64,000 bases of DNA from Flavobacterium akiainvivens (lineage in GTDB: Bacteria; Bacteroidota; Bacteroidia; Flavobacteriales; Flavobacteriaceae), in assembly GCF_001278115.1 (NCBI RefSeq), contig NZ_LIYD01000005.1, positions 4,457,260 to 4,521,259 of the forward strand, read 5' to 3'. A model generated the notes under the pieces. That model was not told the DNA's origin, ran no database searches, and saw only the letters and a list, made by a program, of their open reading frames with translations. Below are positions 25,602 to 33,862 of this stretch, in pieces. How positions within the stretch are numbered: the first letter of the stretch is position 1; each line of letters begins with the position of its first letter. The translations under genes were made by a program, and so were the position numbers.

Positions 25602-27107
25602 TTACCCCGAAATAAAATCAACAAGGTAGCCTATTGCCTTTGCTTCTTTCTTTTCTATAGCGGGGGCTTCGCCGGCGGGTGCATAGTGCAGCAGCCCGGC
25701 CTGTTCCATTTTGCGCACTTTTAATTTGGCCTGGTGCTCAAAGGTTTCGAGTTCACGCCTAACGCCTTCCAGCTTTTCGCGGTTTATTTTAATGTGGCGT
25801 TCGGCAATGGTAGCATCGTTATACAGCAATGGTACTTCCATATCGCGCACCTGGCGTATAAGTACCATAACATTATAAGGGTTAGTGGCATTTTGCACCA
25901 GCAACGTTTTGGTTTGCAGCAGGCGGCGCACCACAGTAGGGTCTTCTTTACCCCACTGGTATATCTGGTCAAAACAAAAATCAATAAACTGGTCAAAATT
26001 AAACTCCTTGGCAATAATGTTTTTAGATTTGAGCTTACAGGCTTCGGCACCGGGGTAGCGGCGCAGTTGCAGGTTGTGGGCAATATCGCCCAGGTGGTCT
26101 ATGCAGTTAAGGCAGGTGGTAGGGTCGTTAACGGCAGGCGATATGGCTTTTATGGCAATGTCTACCAGCTTGCGCACGCCAAAGTTTATATCCTGTGTGT
26201 AGCTGCGAAAGGTGTTAACGGTAAATACGTTTTCTGCAATAGCGGCAAACGCTTCGGCAAGTTCCTTTTCCTGTGCCGGTGTTGGTTCTTTTTGTGTTTG
26301 AACAGCCAGGAGCAGGCCGGCATCTTTCATAATAAATTCTCCCACTACCGGCATTTGGTATACCAGTAAACCATTGGTCCAGGGGCGGGCATCTACAAAA
26401 CGGGTAACTTCACGCTCAAAGCGGGGGTAGTCTATACTCTCAAGGTAGCCGGTTCTAAAGCGGCTGGTAATGCTAACGGTATAGGTGTGCTCATCAGGGC
26501 GGGAAACGGCATACAGCATGCTTTGGCCCGGCTGCCATTTTTCTGGGTAAATAATATCTATTTCCTTAACCACTTCTTGTTTAATGCGGTCTATAATAGC
26601 CGCTACATTCATGTTGATGCTCAGGTAGGTAATAAGGCGGGGGTAGCTCCACACCAGGCAGTATATGCCCATAAAAATGCCCGTAAGCAGGGTAATGGTA
26701 TAGGGCTCGCCATAAAAGAGGGCGCTGGCAGCCTGTGGCAGTATGCACAATGCCACCGTACCTATAAACAGGCCAATGTATTGCTGTATGCGTACATCAT
26801 TAGCCAGGAAATGCCTTAATATACGCGGCGAAAACTGCGACGATGCCAGCTGCATAACCACAAATACCACCGAAAATGTAGTAAGCGAAATGCCCAGTAC
26901 TATAGAAATGAGGATGTTGCCCACACCGGTAAGGCGTTCATAAATAAGTTTTTCGTTGGCAACATAGTGTGTAAGGCCCACAAAGTGGTCGGCAGTAAGG
27001 AGCATAAAGCCCACGGGAATAGCAAAGGTGCTGCTAAGCAGTGTGCCAAGGTGTTTTATGCGGTGCTCCAGCCAGTAGCCGGCCTTTATTTTTAAACTTC
27101 TGAGCAT
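25602..27107 (-). CDS. DUF2254 membrane protein
   Basis: This 501-residue protein has transmembrane segments near 22-42, 62-85, 108-130 and 136-155, followed by a long soluble C-terminal region. The segment FVVMQLASSQFSPRILRHFLAND is typical of DUF2254, as is AISPAVNDPTTCLNCIDHLG. The family has no firm biochemical role; ion transport or envelope stress functions have been suggested but are not shown here. It has its own promoter box and terminator and appears monocistronic. Confidence 0.9.
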   Translation of the reverse strand: MLRSLKIKAGYWLEHRIKHLGTLLSSTFAIPVGFMLLTADHFVGLTHYVANEKLIYERLTGVGNILISIVLGISLTTFSVVFVVMQLASSQFSPRILRHFLANDVRIQQYIGLFIGTVALCILPQAASALFYGEPYTITLLTGIFMGIYCLVWSYPRLITYLSINMNVAAIIDRIKQEVVKEIDIIYPEKWQPGQSMLYAVSRPDEHTYTVSITSRFRTGYLESIDYPRFEREVTRFVDARPWTNGLLVYQMPVVGEFIMKDAGLLLAVQTQKEPTPAQEKELAEAFAAIAENVFTVNTFRSYTQDINFGVRKLVDIAIKAISPAVNDPTTCLNCIDHLGDIAHNLQLRRYPGAEACKLKSKNIIAKEFNFDQFIDFCFDQIYQWGKEDPTVVRRLLQTKTLLVQNATNPYNVMVLIRQVRDMEVPLLYNDATIAERHIKINREKLEGVRRELETFEHQAKLKVRKMEQAGLLHYAPAGEAPAIEKKEAKAIGYLVDFISG

Positions 27108-27123
27108 AGGGGTAAATTATACC

Positions 27124-27131
27124 CAAATATA
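27124..27131 (-). promoter_or_regulatory. -7 box of the DUF2254 gene
   Basis: The minus strand reads TATATTTG, an exact TAnnTTTG match, 17 bases before the start codon. Confidence 0.5.
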
Positions 27132-27232
27132 ACATTTAGCCATCAGCTTTCCGCTATTAGTTTTTGCCGGATTAAAAAACAAATAGATGTTTATGGATGT
27201 ATTAAGCAGTTTTATGTTGTATTTTTATAAAT

Positions 27233-27742
27233 ATGAAGTATTTGTGTGGACTTATTGTATTGATTTTTGCTGTGGCCAATGGGTTTCAGCAGGGGTATCC
27301 TGTACCGGCCGATGCCCCGGGCAGGCTGTTTTATATTCAGCACAGTAACAATCATAACACTTATGTGTATGACGCCAACCAAAAGGCCGATAAAAAATTT
27401 AATACAGCCGAACCGGTTAAGGTATACCGTATAGATTATACAAAGGGTGGGGTAAAGGGTGAGCTAACGGCCATTCAGCGTAAAATGGCGTATGGCGTTA
27501 CCATTAAGAAAGCAGCTGCCCAAAGCTGCGAGTTTACCCTGGCGGCTTATGAAAAGACACTGCACCTTAAGCTGGATAAAAACAACAAGCCTTATGTTGT
27601 GGCTGAGGTTAACGGCAAGAAACTTATAGTTACCAAGCTGTTCCTGAAACTAAAGGGCGCTGCCAGCGTAGAGTATATTGAGTTTACGGGTAAAGACGAG
27701 GCTACCGGCAAGCAGGCGGTTGAAAAGTTGTATATTAAGTAG
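27233..27742 (+). CDS. DUF4833 domain protein, secreted
   Basis: This is a 169-residue protein with a short N-terminal hydrophobic signal ending near VANGFQ. The segment GRLFYIQHSNNHNTYVYDAN near 30-49 is the mark of DUF4833, and the rest is beta-rich. It is expected in the periplasm. No function is known. It stands alone, ending at a strong hairpin shared with the convergent ribosomal protein operon. Confidence 0.82.
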   Translation: MKYLCGLIVLIFAVANGFQQGYPVPADAPGRLFYIQHSNNHNTYVYDANQKADKKFNTAEPVKVYRIDYTKGGVKGELTAIQRKMAYGVTIKKAAAQSCEFTLAAYEKTLHLKLDKNNKPYVVAEVNGKKLIVTKLFLKLKGAASVEYIEFTGKDEATGKQAVEKLYIK

Positions 27743-27755
27743 GGCTGAAAAAAAC

Positions 27756-27782
27756 AAAACCCTGCAATTTGCAGGGTTTTGG
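27756..27782. terminator. Bidirectional terminator before rplT
   Basis: AAAACCCTGC pairs perfectly with GCAGGGTTTT around a 5-base loop, between the convergent DUF4833 gene and rplT. Confidence 0.9.
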
Positions 27783-27818
27783 GAGTAAGATAAATATGTT
27801 GTTAGACGAAATCGTTTA

Positions 27819-28163
27819 TTATTTAACCTGGTTTACTATTGCAGCAAACGCTTCAGGGTGGTTAGCAGCAAGATCGGCAAGAACCTTACGGTTTAGCTCG
27901 ATGTTTGCAGCTTTAACTTTACCCATAAACTGAGAGTAGCTAAGGCCGTGCTGACGGGCACCAGCGTTAATACGCATAATCCATAGTGCACGGAAGTTCC
28001 TCTTTTTTTGTTTGCGGTCGCGGTAAGCATAAACCATTGCTTTTTCTACCGCGTTTTTGGCTACTGTCCAAACGTTTTTACGTCTTCCAAAGAAACCTTT
28101 GGCCTGCTTAAGAACCCTTTTCCTGCGGGCCCTTGAAGCAACTGAATTTACTGATCTTGGCAT
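27819..28163 (-). CDS. rplT: 50S ribosomal protein L20
   Basis: This 114-residue protein has the usual L20 length and sequence: RARRKRVLKQAKGFFGRRKN and FRALWIMRINAGAR. L20 helps assemble 23S rRNA and in several bacteria represses its own operon. It is the last gene of thrS-infC-rpmI-rplT. Confidence 0.98.
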   Translation of the reverse strand: MPRSVNSVASRARRKRVLKQAKGFFGRRKNVWTVAKNAVEKAMVYAYRDRKQKKRNFRALWIMRINAGARQHGLSYSQFMGKVKAANIELNRKVLADLAANHPEAFAAIVNQVK

Positions 28164-28266
28164 AATTTTAATGTTTTTTGTAGCAGGCGCCCCTTAATTA
28201 TTGTTGCGGGAACTTAAAAGCCATACTCCAGGGTTATTACTTGTTTTAACCGAAACAGCAGGATAA

Positions 28267-28464
28267 TTAGATAATCCTTAATTGCTGTTTAACGCTCTTC
28301 TCATCGCTCTGGTGAACCAGGGTAGAGTGAGTAAGGGCAAGCTTGCGCTTAGTAGATTTTTTTGTCAGGATGTGGCTTTTGAAAGCGTGCTTCCTTTTGA
28401 TCTTTCCTGAACCAGTTACCTTGAAACGTTTCTTGGCACTGGATTTGGTCTTCATTTTAGGCAT
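28267..28464 (-). CDS. rpmI: 50S ribosomal protein L35
   Basis: This is a 65-residue, very basic protein starting MPKMKTKSSAKKRFKVTGSG, the standard L35 N-terminus. It lies between infC and rplT in the conserved order. The gap to infC is unusually filled with an inverted repeat (28503-28605). Confidence 0.97.
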   Translation of the reverse strand: MPKMKTKSSAKKRFKVTGSGKIKRKHAFKSHILTKKSTKRKLALTHSTLVHQSDEKSVKQQLRII

Positions 28465-28502
28465 TTTCTTGCTTTATATTTAATTTATCTTACTTTAAAT
28501 TT

Positions 28503-28605
28503 AGTCAAAAGTCAAAGGCCGAAAGTCTAAAGTTTTAAAAGTCATAAAGTCAGTTGCGCACAAGGCGTTACCGACTTTATGACTTTAGACTTTCGTCTTT
28601 ATGAC
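28503..28605. repeat. Long inverted repeat between infC and rpmI
   Basis: The left arm (28521-28551, GAAAGTCTAAAG...AAGTCATAAAGTC) and the right arm (28573-28597, read inversely GACGAAAGTCTAAAGTCATA) can pair over more than 20 bases with one internal bulge. Further AGTCAAAAGTCAAAGG words precede it. The words are the same family as at 23549. Confidence 0.75.
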
Positions 28606-29163
28606 TTATTTCGCCTTCTTTTTAGGTGCGATGAACATAATCATCCTTTTACCTTCAAGAACCGGCAGCGATTCTACCTTGCCCCATTCTTCAAGGTCTG
28701 TGGCAAGTTTTAGTAATAGTATCTGGCCTTGTTCTTTATAAATAATAGAACGGCCTTTAAAGAATACAAATGCTTTTAGCTTAGAGCCTTCCTTAAGGAA
28801 TTTTTCGGCATTTTTTTTCTTGAAATCGTAGTCGTGCTCATCGGTTTGCGGCCCGAAGCGTATTTCCTTAACGGTTATCTGCGCTGATTTAGCCTTCAGT
28901 ACCTTGTCGCGCTTTTTTTGCTCATACAGGAACTTTTTATAGTCCATGATTTTGCATACCGGCGGTTCGGCATTTGGCGATATCTCCACAAGGTCAAGGT
29001 TTTGCTCTTCAGCCCATTGCATTGCTTGGGATGTTTTGTAAATACCTGGCTCAATGTTTTCGCCGCCCGTAAGCCTTACCTCGGGTACTCGGATGAAGTT
29101 ATTAATCCTGTGCGGATCTTTTTTTTCTACGCGGGCTGGGCCCCTGTTGTTTCTAATAGCTAT
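28606..29163 (-). CDS. infC: Translation initiation factor IF-3, non-ATG start
   Basis: The frame from the first ATG (29022) covers only the last 138 residues. The IF-3 homology continues upstream without a stop to an in-frame stop just before base 29170, giving AIRNNRGPARVEKKDPHRIN and INNFIRVPEVRLTGGENIE, the standard N-terminus. No ATG exists in this extension. By comparison with relatives beginning MAIR, the start should be the ATA at 29163-29161; ATT two codons later is an alternative. That gives 185 residues, normal for the family. infC uses rare starts in many bacteria as part of IF-3 autoregulation. Confidence 0.92.
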   Translation of the reverse strand: MAIRNNRGPARVEKKDPHRINNFIRVPEVRLTGGENIEPGIYKTSQAMQWAEEQNLDLVEISPNAEPPVCKIMDYKKFLYEQKKRDKVLKAKSAQITVKEIRFGPQTDEHDYDFKKKNAEKFLKEGSKLKAFVFFKGRSIIYKEQGQILLLKLATDLEEWGKVESLPVLEGKRMIMFIAPKKKAK

Positions 29164-29186
29164 GGCTCTTAATATTTAAGTTAAAC

Positions 29187-31133
29187 TTAGAAAGGTTTTA
29201 ATGTCTTGTCAATCTCTTCCTGAACGAGGGCGGCAAACTGCTCTACCGTCATGCTCTGGTTGCTCTTACCGGCATCGCCGTGCCTGCGTACAGAAACCGT
29301 GCCGTTTTTCTCTTCTTCTTCACCTACAATCAGCATAAACGGAAGCTTTTGTGTCTCGGCTTCGCGTATTTTTTTGCCAATCGTCTCGTTTCGGTTGTCG
29401 ATTTGGGCGCGAATTTCGTGATTTTCCAGCAATTGTAAAACTTTTTTGGCATAATTTTCATATTTCTCGCTCAAAGACAATATGATAGCCTGCTCCGGCA
29501 TTAGCCAAAGCGGGAAGTTTCCGGCTGTGTTTTCCAGCAAAATAGCCACAAAGCGCTCCATTGAACCAAACGGCGCACGGTGAATCATAACCGGGCGGTG
29601 CAGCTCATTATCAGCACCTTTGTAGGTAAGGTCAAAGCGTTCCGGTAGGTTGTAGTCTACCTGGATTGTACCCAACTGCCACTGGCGGCCCAGGGCATCC
29701 TTAACCATAAAGTCGAGCTTAGGGCCATAGAAAGCCGCCTCGCCATATTCTACCACGGTGTTAAGGCCTTTATCCCTTGCAGCGTTGATAATTGCGTTCT
29801 CTGCTTTCTCCCAGTTTTCGTCGGTACCGATGTATTTCTCACGGTTTTCCTGGTCGCGCAGTGATATTTGTGCGCTAAAGTTTTCAAAACCAAGCGAACT
29901 GAACACATACAGCACCAGGTCGATAACGTTCTTAAACTCCTGGTCTAACTGGTCCGGAGTACAGAAAATGTGGGCGTCGTCCTGAGTAAAGCCACGCACG
30001 CGGGTTAAGCCGTGAAGCTCACCACTTTGTTCGTAACGGTATACAGTACCAAATTCGGCATATCGTTTTGGCAGGTCTTTGTATGACCATGGCCTTGTAT
30101 TGTAAATTTCGCAGTGGTGCGGACAGTTCATCGGCTTCAGCAAAAACTCCTCGCCCTCGTTAGGGGTGTGGATGGGCTGGAAGCTGTCGGCGCCATACTT
30201 GGCATAGTGGCCCGATGTAACATACAGCTCTTTCTGGCCAATGTGCGGGGTAACTACCTGCTCATAGCCGGCTTTCTTCTGCGCCTTTTTAAGGAACTGC
30301 TCTAAGCGGTCGCGCAATGCAGCACCCTTTGGCAGCCAAAGCGGTAAGCCCTGCCCAACCTTTTGTGAAAACGCAAACAGTTCAAGCTCCTTGCCCAGCT
30401 TGCGGTGGTCACGGCGCTTGGCCTCTTCCAACAGCTCAAGGTATTCGGTAAGGTCTTTCTGCTTGGGGAACGAGATACCGTACACGCGCGTTAGCTGCTT
30501 GTTTTTCTCGTCTCCGCGCCAGTAGGCACCGGCCACGCTCATAATTTTAAACGCCTTGATTATGCCGGTGTTAGGGATGTGGCCCCCACGGCAAAGGTCA
30601 GTAAACGTGGCGTGGTCGCAAAAGGTAATGGTACCGTCTTCAAGGTTTTCTATCAGCTCGGTTTTGTATGGGTTTTCTTCTGCTTTATAAAACGCAAGCG
30701 CCTCAGCCTTAGTAGCCGAACGCATGGTGAACTCAAATTTTTCTTTGGCTATTGCCAGTACGCGGTCTTCCACGGCTTTGAAATCCTTCTCGGTAATGTT
30801 TTGTCCGTTAAAGTCAACGTCATAGTAAAAACCGTTGTCAATCGCGGGGCCTATGGTAAGCTTAATGCCCGGGTACAGCTCTTGTAGGGCCTGCGCCATA
30901 ACGTGGCTGGTTGAGTGCCAGAAGGCTTTTTTGCCCTCTTTGTCGTTCCATGTATATAATATCAGTGAACCGTCGGTGGTTAGCGGGGTCTTGGTTTCAA
31001 CGGTTGTACCATTAAATGATGCAGAAATAACGTTGCGAGCAAGGCCTTCGCTTATGCTCAGGGCAACATCGTGGGGAGTAGCCCCGGCGTTGAACTGTTT
31101 TACCGAACCGTCCGGCAGTGTAATATTTATCAT
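29187..31133 (-). CDS. thrS: Threonine--tRNA ligase
   Basis: The 648-residue protein has the TGS domain (1-62), the editing domain with HSTSHVMAQAL near 76 and the HATFTDLCRGGHIPNTG region near 172, the class II catalytic core with LLKPMNCPHHCEIY near 335 and the C-terminal anticodon-binding domain. It charges tRNA-Thr with threonine. It heads the operon thrS-infC-rpmI-rplT. Confidence 0.98.
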   Translation of the reverse strand: MINITLPDGSVKQFNAGATPHDVALSISEGLARNVISASFNGTTVETKTPLTTDGSLILYTWNDKEGKKAFWHSTSHVMAQALQELYPGIKLTIGPAIDNGFYYDVDFNGQNITEKDFKAVEDRVLAIAKEKFEFTMRSATKAEALAFYKAEENPYKTELIENLEDGTITFCDHATFTDLCRGGHIPNTGIIKAFKIMSVAGAYWRGDEKNKQLTRVYGISFPKQKDLTEYLELLEEAKRRDHRKLGKELELFAFSQKVGQGLPLWLPKGAALRDRLEQFLKKAQKKAGYEQVVTPHIGQKELYVTSGHYAKYGADSFQPIHTPNEGEEFLLKPMNCPHHCEIYNTRPWSYKDLPKRYAEFGTVYRYEQSGELHGLTRVRGFTQDDAHIFCTPDQLDQEFKNVIDLVLYVFSSLGFENFSAQISLRDQENREKYIGTDENWEKAENAIINAARDKGLNTVVEYGEAAFYGPKLDFMVKDALGRQWQLGTIQVDYNLPERFDLTYKGADNELHRPVMIHRAPFGSMERFVAILLENTAGNFPLWLMPEQAIILSLSEKYENYAKKVLQLLENHEIRAQIDNRNETIGKKIREAETQKLPFMLIVGEEEEKNGTVSVRRHGDAGKSNQSMTVEQFAALVQEEIDKTLKPF

Positions 31134-31153
31134 TTTTTAAAATTTATAAGGTG

Positions 31154-31161
31154 CAAATATA
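31154..31161 (-). promoter_or_regulatory. -7 box of the thrS operon
   Basis: On the minus strand this is TATATTTG, an exact TAnnTTTG match, 21 bases upstream of the thrS start codon. Confidence 0.55.
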
Positions 31162-31266
31162 GGGAATTTTTTGCGCGGTTGTGAGTGGGGTGCTGCGGGT
31201 TTTTTGAGGAATTTTTTGGGTTGGAGTTAGGGAGGGATAGGAATGGTTGGGCGCGAATTTTTTTGT

Positions 31267-31330
31267 CGCTGGCGCGAGCATCTTGCTCGTGTGGTTAGTT
31301 GTGGGCACGAGCGAGACGCTCGCGCCAGCG
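31267..31330. repeat. 25-bp inverted repeat, GCGCGAGCATCTTGCTCG type
   Basis: Arms at 31267-31291 and 31306-31330 are inverse copies with two mismatches (CGCTGGCGCGAGC...GCTCGTG). Each arm also contains an inner palindrome GAGC...GCTC. It separates the ribosomal operon from the AT-rich KAP island and is much GC-richer than the island. Confidence 0.82.
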
Positions 31331-31359
31331 GGGATATGTTGTTAAGAACTTATTGTATT

Positions 31360-32757
31360 TTAATCTTTTAAATTATCTAATAACTCAATTTTATGTAGTA
31401 AATATTCGAGCCCTGGTCCAGAGCGTCTATGATCTAATGCATCTACAAACGTTCTAAAGTTATGTTGTGTATTATCAAATACAGAATTAATTATCCATTC
31501 CTTTTTATCGCCATTCCCTTCATATATTTTTGGTTTAAAATAATATGTTGTTATGTAGTTTTTGTAAAATATTAATAAATATGCTTCAATAATAGTTTGC
31601 TGATATAAATCCTCTTCAATATTATTTGTAATTAGCCATTTTTGTAATTCAGATTGCAATTCTGTTAACTTCAATTTTTTATCAGCTATTTTGCTGTAAA
31701 ATTCCTTATGATTGACTTTTATAAAAATTAAGATGAAGAAAATTTGAGGGAATACATAGCCGTTTTCAGTGAAACTCTTAAGCGCAACTCTCGCATGGCT
31801 ATATATTTTCTCTTGCTGACGCAAAGAAGTTTTAGATATTTTAAAGAGAAAGATGGACATTTCTATGAATAGATTTTCGTCTTCTCGGGTTTCGTATATA
31901 TTTAATCTATTTTGAGTGCTAAAAAAAGAACCAAAATCAAAGTAGTTATATAAATATCTACAAAATAGTTCCGTTGAAGGTTCTGGAATGCTATATTCAA
32001 TATCTATAAATCTTTTTAGATATTCTTCTGAATCAATCCTGTCATTGCCATACACACCTTTAATTGCATTTCCTAATTGTTCTTTGTCAATGGATAGAAT
32101 AAATATTATGTTCTTAACTGAGAAGAAATGTTTGATTTGTTCAAGTATCTGAACGGCATAATTGGGTCTACACCTATCAAGTTCATCTATTATAAATATT
32201 AACGGTTTACCATCATTATTCTTTTTTATAAATTTTTCGAGCTCTGCTTTAAATTCGCCTATACTTTTCTTTTTTTTGATGTAGAGCGAAATATCTTCTT
32301 CTAACATTGTTGTTAAACCTTCCGTAGCTTTTTCAGAAAAATCTTGAAGTTCTTTTAGATCAAAATGTTTAGCAACTATGGCTTTTACAAGAGTAGGTAA
32401 TATATGTTTACTCAGAATAGCACCTTTATTTAGTAGGATTTTAAAATCCTCTTTTAAGTCGTGAGATATCAGTAATTTTAATTCGCCCATTAAGGCTGTT
32501 AGAGCATTATCCTCAAAATCATTTTCCCAGGCATTAAAATATATGGCTTTATATTTTTGTAATTCTAATGTGGCTTGCCACATCTTTACAAAAGTCGTTT
32601 TACCTGTGCCCCATTTATTATTGATGGCTAAAACAAATCCGGTATCATAGGCTTTAACAATTTGGGTAAGTACATCAGCATATTTTTTCCTTTCTAATTT
32701 ACAATTAGCAAATGGATTATTTTCGTCAATTACAATATCAGAATGTCGTAAACTCAT
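31360..32757 (-). CDS. KAP family P-loop NTPase
   Basis: The 465-residue protein has Walker A WGTGKTTF at 49-56, the KAP-typical FNAWEND at 74-80, and Walker B LIFIIDELDRCRP at 186-198. No transmembrane insert is seen between the motifs, so it is a soluble KAP subtype. Family members include PifA, which excludes phage T7, and eukaryotic Kidins220. The gene is clearly more AT-rich than its surroundings, which suggests transfer. It starts 15 bases after the stop of a membrane-anchored GYF_2 protein gene, so the two are likely one operon. A defence role is inferred from family and context. Confidence 0.88.
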   Translation of the reverse strand: MSLRHSDIVIDENNPFANCKLERKKYADVLTQIVKAYDTGFVLAINNKWGTGKTTFVKMWQATLELQKYKAIYFNAWENDFEDNALTALMGELKLLISHDLKEDFKILLNKGAILSKHILPTLVKAIVAKHFDLKELQDFSEKATEGLTTMLEEDISLYIKKKKSIGEFKAELEKFIKKNNDGKPLIFIIDELDRCRPNYAVQILEQIKHFFSVKNIIFILSIDKEQLGNAIKGVYGNDRIDSEEYLKRFIDIEYSIPEPSTELFCRYLYNYFDFGSFFSTQNRLNIYETREDENLFIEMSIFLFKISKTSLRQQEKIYSHARVALKSFTENGYVFPQIFFILIFIKVNHKEFYSKIADKKLKLTELQSELQKWLITNNIEEDLYQQTIIEAYLLIFYKNYITTYYFKPKIYEGNGDKKEWIINSVFDNTQHNFRTFVDALDHRRSGPGLEYLLHKIELLDNLKD

Positions 32758-32772
32758 AGATAAAGACTTAAA

Positions 32773-33477
32773 TTATTTCATTACTTTAGCATTAATAACC
32801 TTCCATCCAATGCTCTCAATATTGCTATAGTTATTTACTTTTAGCTTAAATTCTTTGTTAGTTCCGTGCGGGAAGTATTCATAGATAACATATTCTTCGG
32901 TATTTACCGGGCTGTGTGTTTTGCTGTAAAAGGTAACCTGTATAACGGCGTCTTTATAGTTTGTAACGGTTGCTTTGTTTTCTATATAGCCTTCAATCTT
33001 TAATTTGTCGCCCAGGAAGTTCTCATGATATCCGCCTCCTGCATTAAGGTAATTTTGCGGGTTTTGGGCTTCTAATTGTGCGGGGGTAAGTTCAGGCTCA
33101 GCAAAAGTATCAGGCTCGTACCCTGAGCCTTTGCTCATATTACCAAAAAGTATTATTGCAAAAACGCAGAGGGTCACAGTGAAAGTAACTTTAAACCATA
33201 GCCTTTTACGGATAGGGGTGTATTCTTTTTCAGGTTCGAATGTTTGATGTGTTTCCTGAACTGGTTGTTGTGCGGCTTGATAAGGTGGTGGGGTAGCATT
33301 AAATGGAGGGGGAGTTGCAAACAGCTCTTTAAGTTCGTCTAAGGTGCCTGCACTAACCCAGTCGGCCATCCCTTCTGTCCATACGGGAGTTGCCCTTTTA
33401 ATCCCTTTGTCCTTAAGTTCTTGAATTGTAAATGGACCTTTACTTACGGCTCCATCATGGGCATAATATTTTTTCAT
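32773..33477 (-). CDS. GYF_2 domain protein with single transmembrane helix
   Basis: This is a 234-residue protein. An N-terminal GYF_2/DUF4339-like domain covers 1-50 (YYAHDGAVSKGPFTIQEL, then PVWTEGMADWVSAG); a Pro/Gln-rich linker (55-90) precedes one transmembrane helix (about 93-112). The C-terminal domain, about 135-234, is a beta-rich segment resembling FxLYD-type domains. No signal peptide is present, so the GYF_2 domain should face the cytosol and the C-terminal domain the outside. It lies directly upstream of the KAP NTPase gene and is probably its membrane partner; that is inference. Confidence 0.78.
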   Translation of the reverse strand: MKKYYAHDGAVSKGPFTIQELKDKGIKRATPVWTEGMADWVSAGTLDELKELFATPPPFNATPPPYQAAQQPVQETHQTFEPEKEYTPIRKRLWFKVTFTVTLCVFAIILFGNMSKGSGYEPDTFAEPELTPAQLEAQNPQNYLNAGGGYHENFLGDKLKIEGYIENKATVTNYKDAVIQVTFYSKTHSPVNTEEYVIYEYFPHGTNKEFKLKVNNYSNIESIGWKVINAKVMK

Positions 33478-33862
33478 AGAGAGGAATTAGAAATGTTAAA
33501 AATAACAAAAAAATATTATTGTCGACTTATGTCAAAAAATATTACTGAAAAATATGAGCTTGATAAAATTGGTTGGTTTGGTAAAAGCTGTAAAATTTCA
33601 ATATTACAAAATTAAGAAAAAAATCAACACTAAAAAGAAAATAAACTAAATATTTTTTGTGGTGGTAAAATTTGAGATTTCTCAACTCCGCAAGCTTCGT
33701 TCGAAATGGAAAATGGGTTGAGTTCGAAATGGAAAAATTAGCCCAAAAAACAAAGTTTGCCTTCACACCGTGAAAACAAACTCCGAAAGTGAAGAATTAG
33801 CGTTAAAATTATCTTAAAACGTAAGATTTTACTGCACTGAAAACTGCGACTGCGACTGTAGA
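33478..33862. other. 385-base intergenic region without a credible gene
   Basis: The first ~180 bases are AT-rich and nearly featureless. Bases 33672-33740 hold two GTTCGAAATGG words and GAGATTTCTCAACTCCGC, which resemble the repeat at 16711. Bases 33836-33860 hold tandem CTGCGACTGCGACTG. Small open frames here on both strands look random. The promoter of the GYF_2-KAP pair presumably lies just after 33477 but no exact box was found. Confidence 0.6.

Noticed and set aside
33542..33766. Minus-strand open frame of 74 codons in the gap between the GYF_2 and trehalase genes.
   Set aside because: It is made partly of repeat words and has a composition expected by chance from AT-rich DNA.
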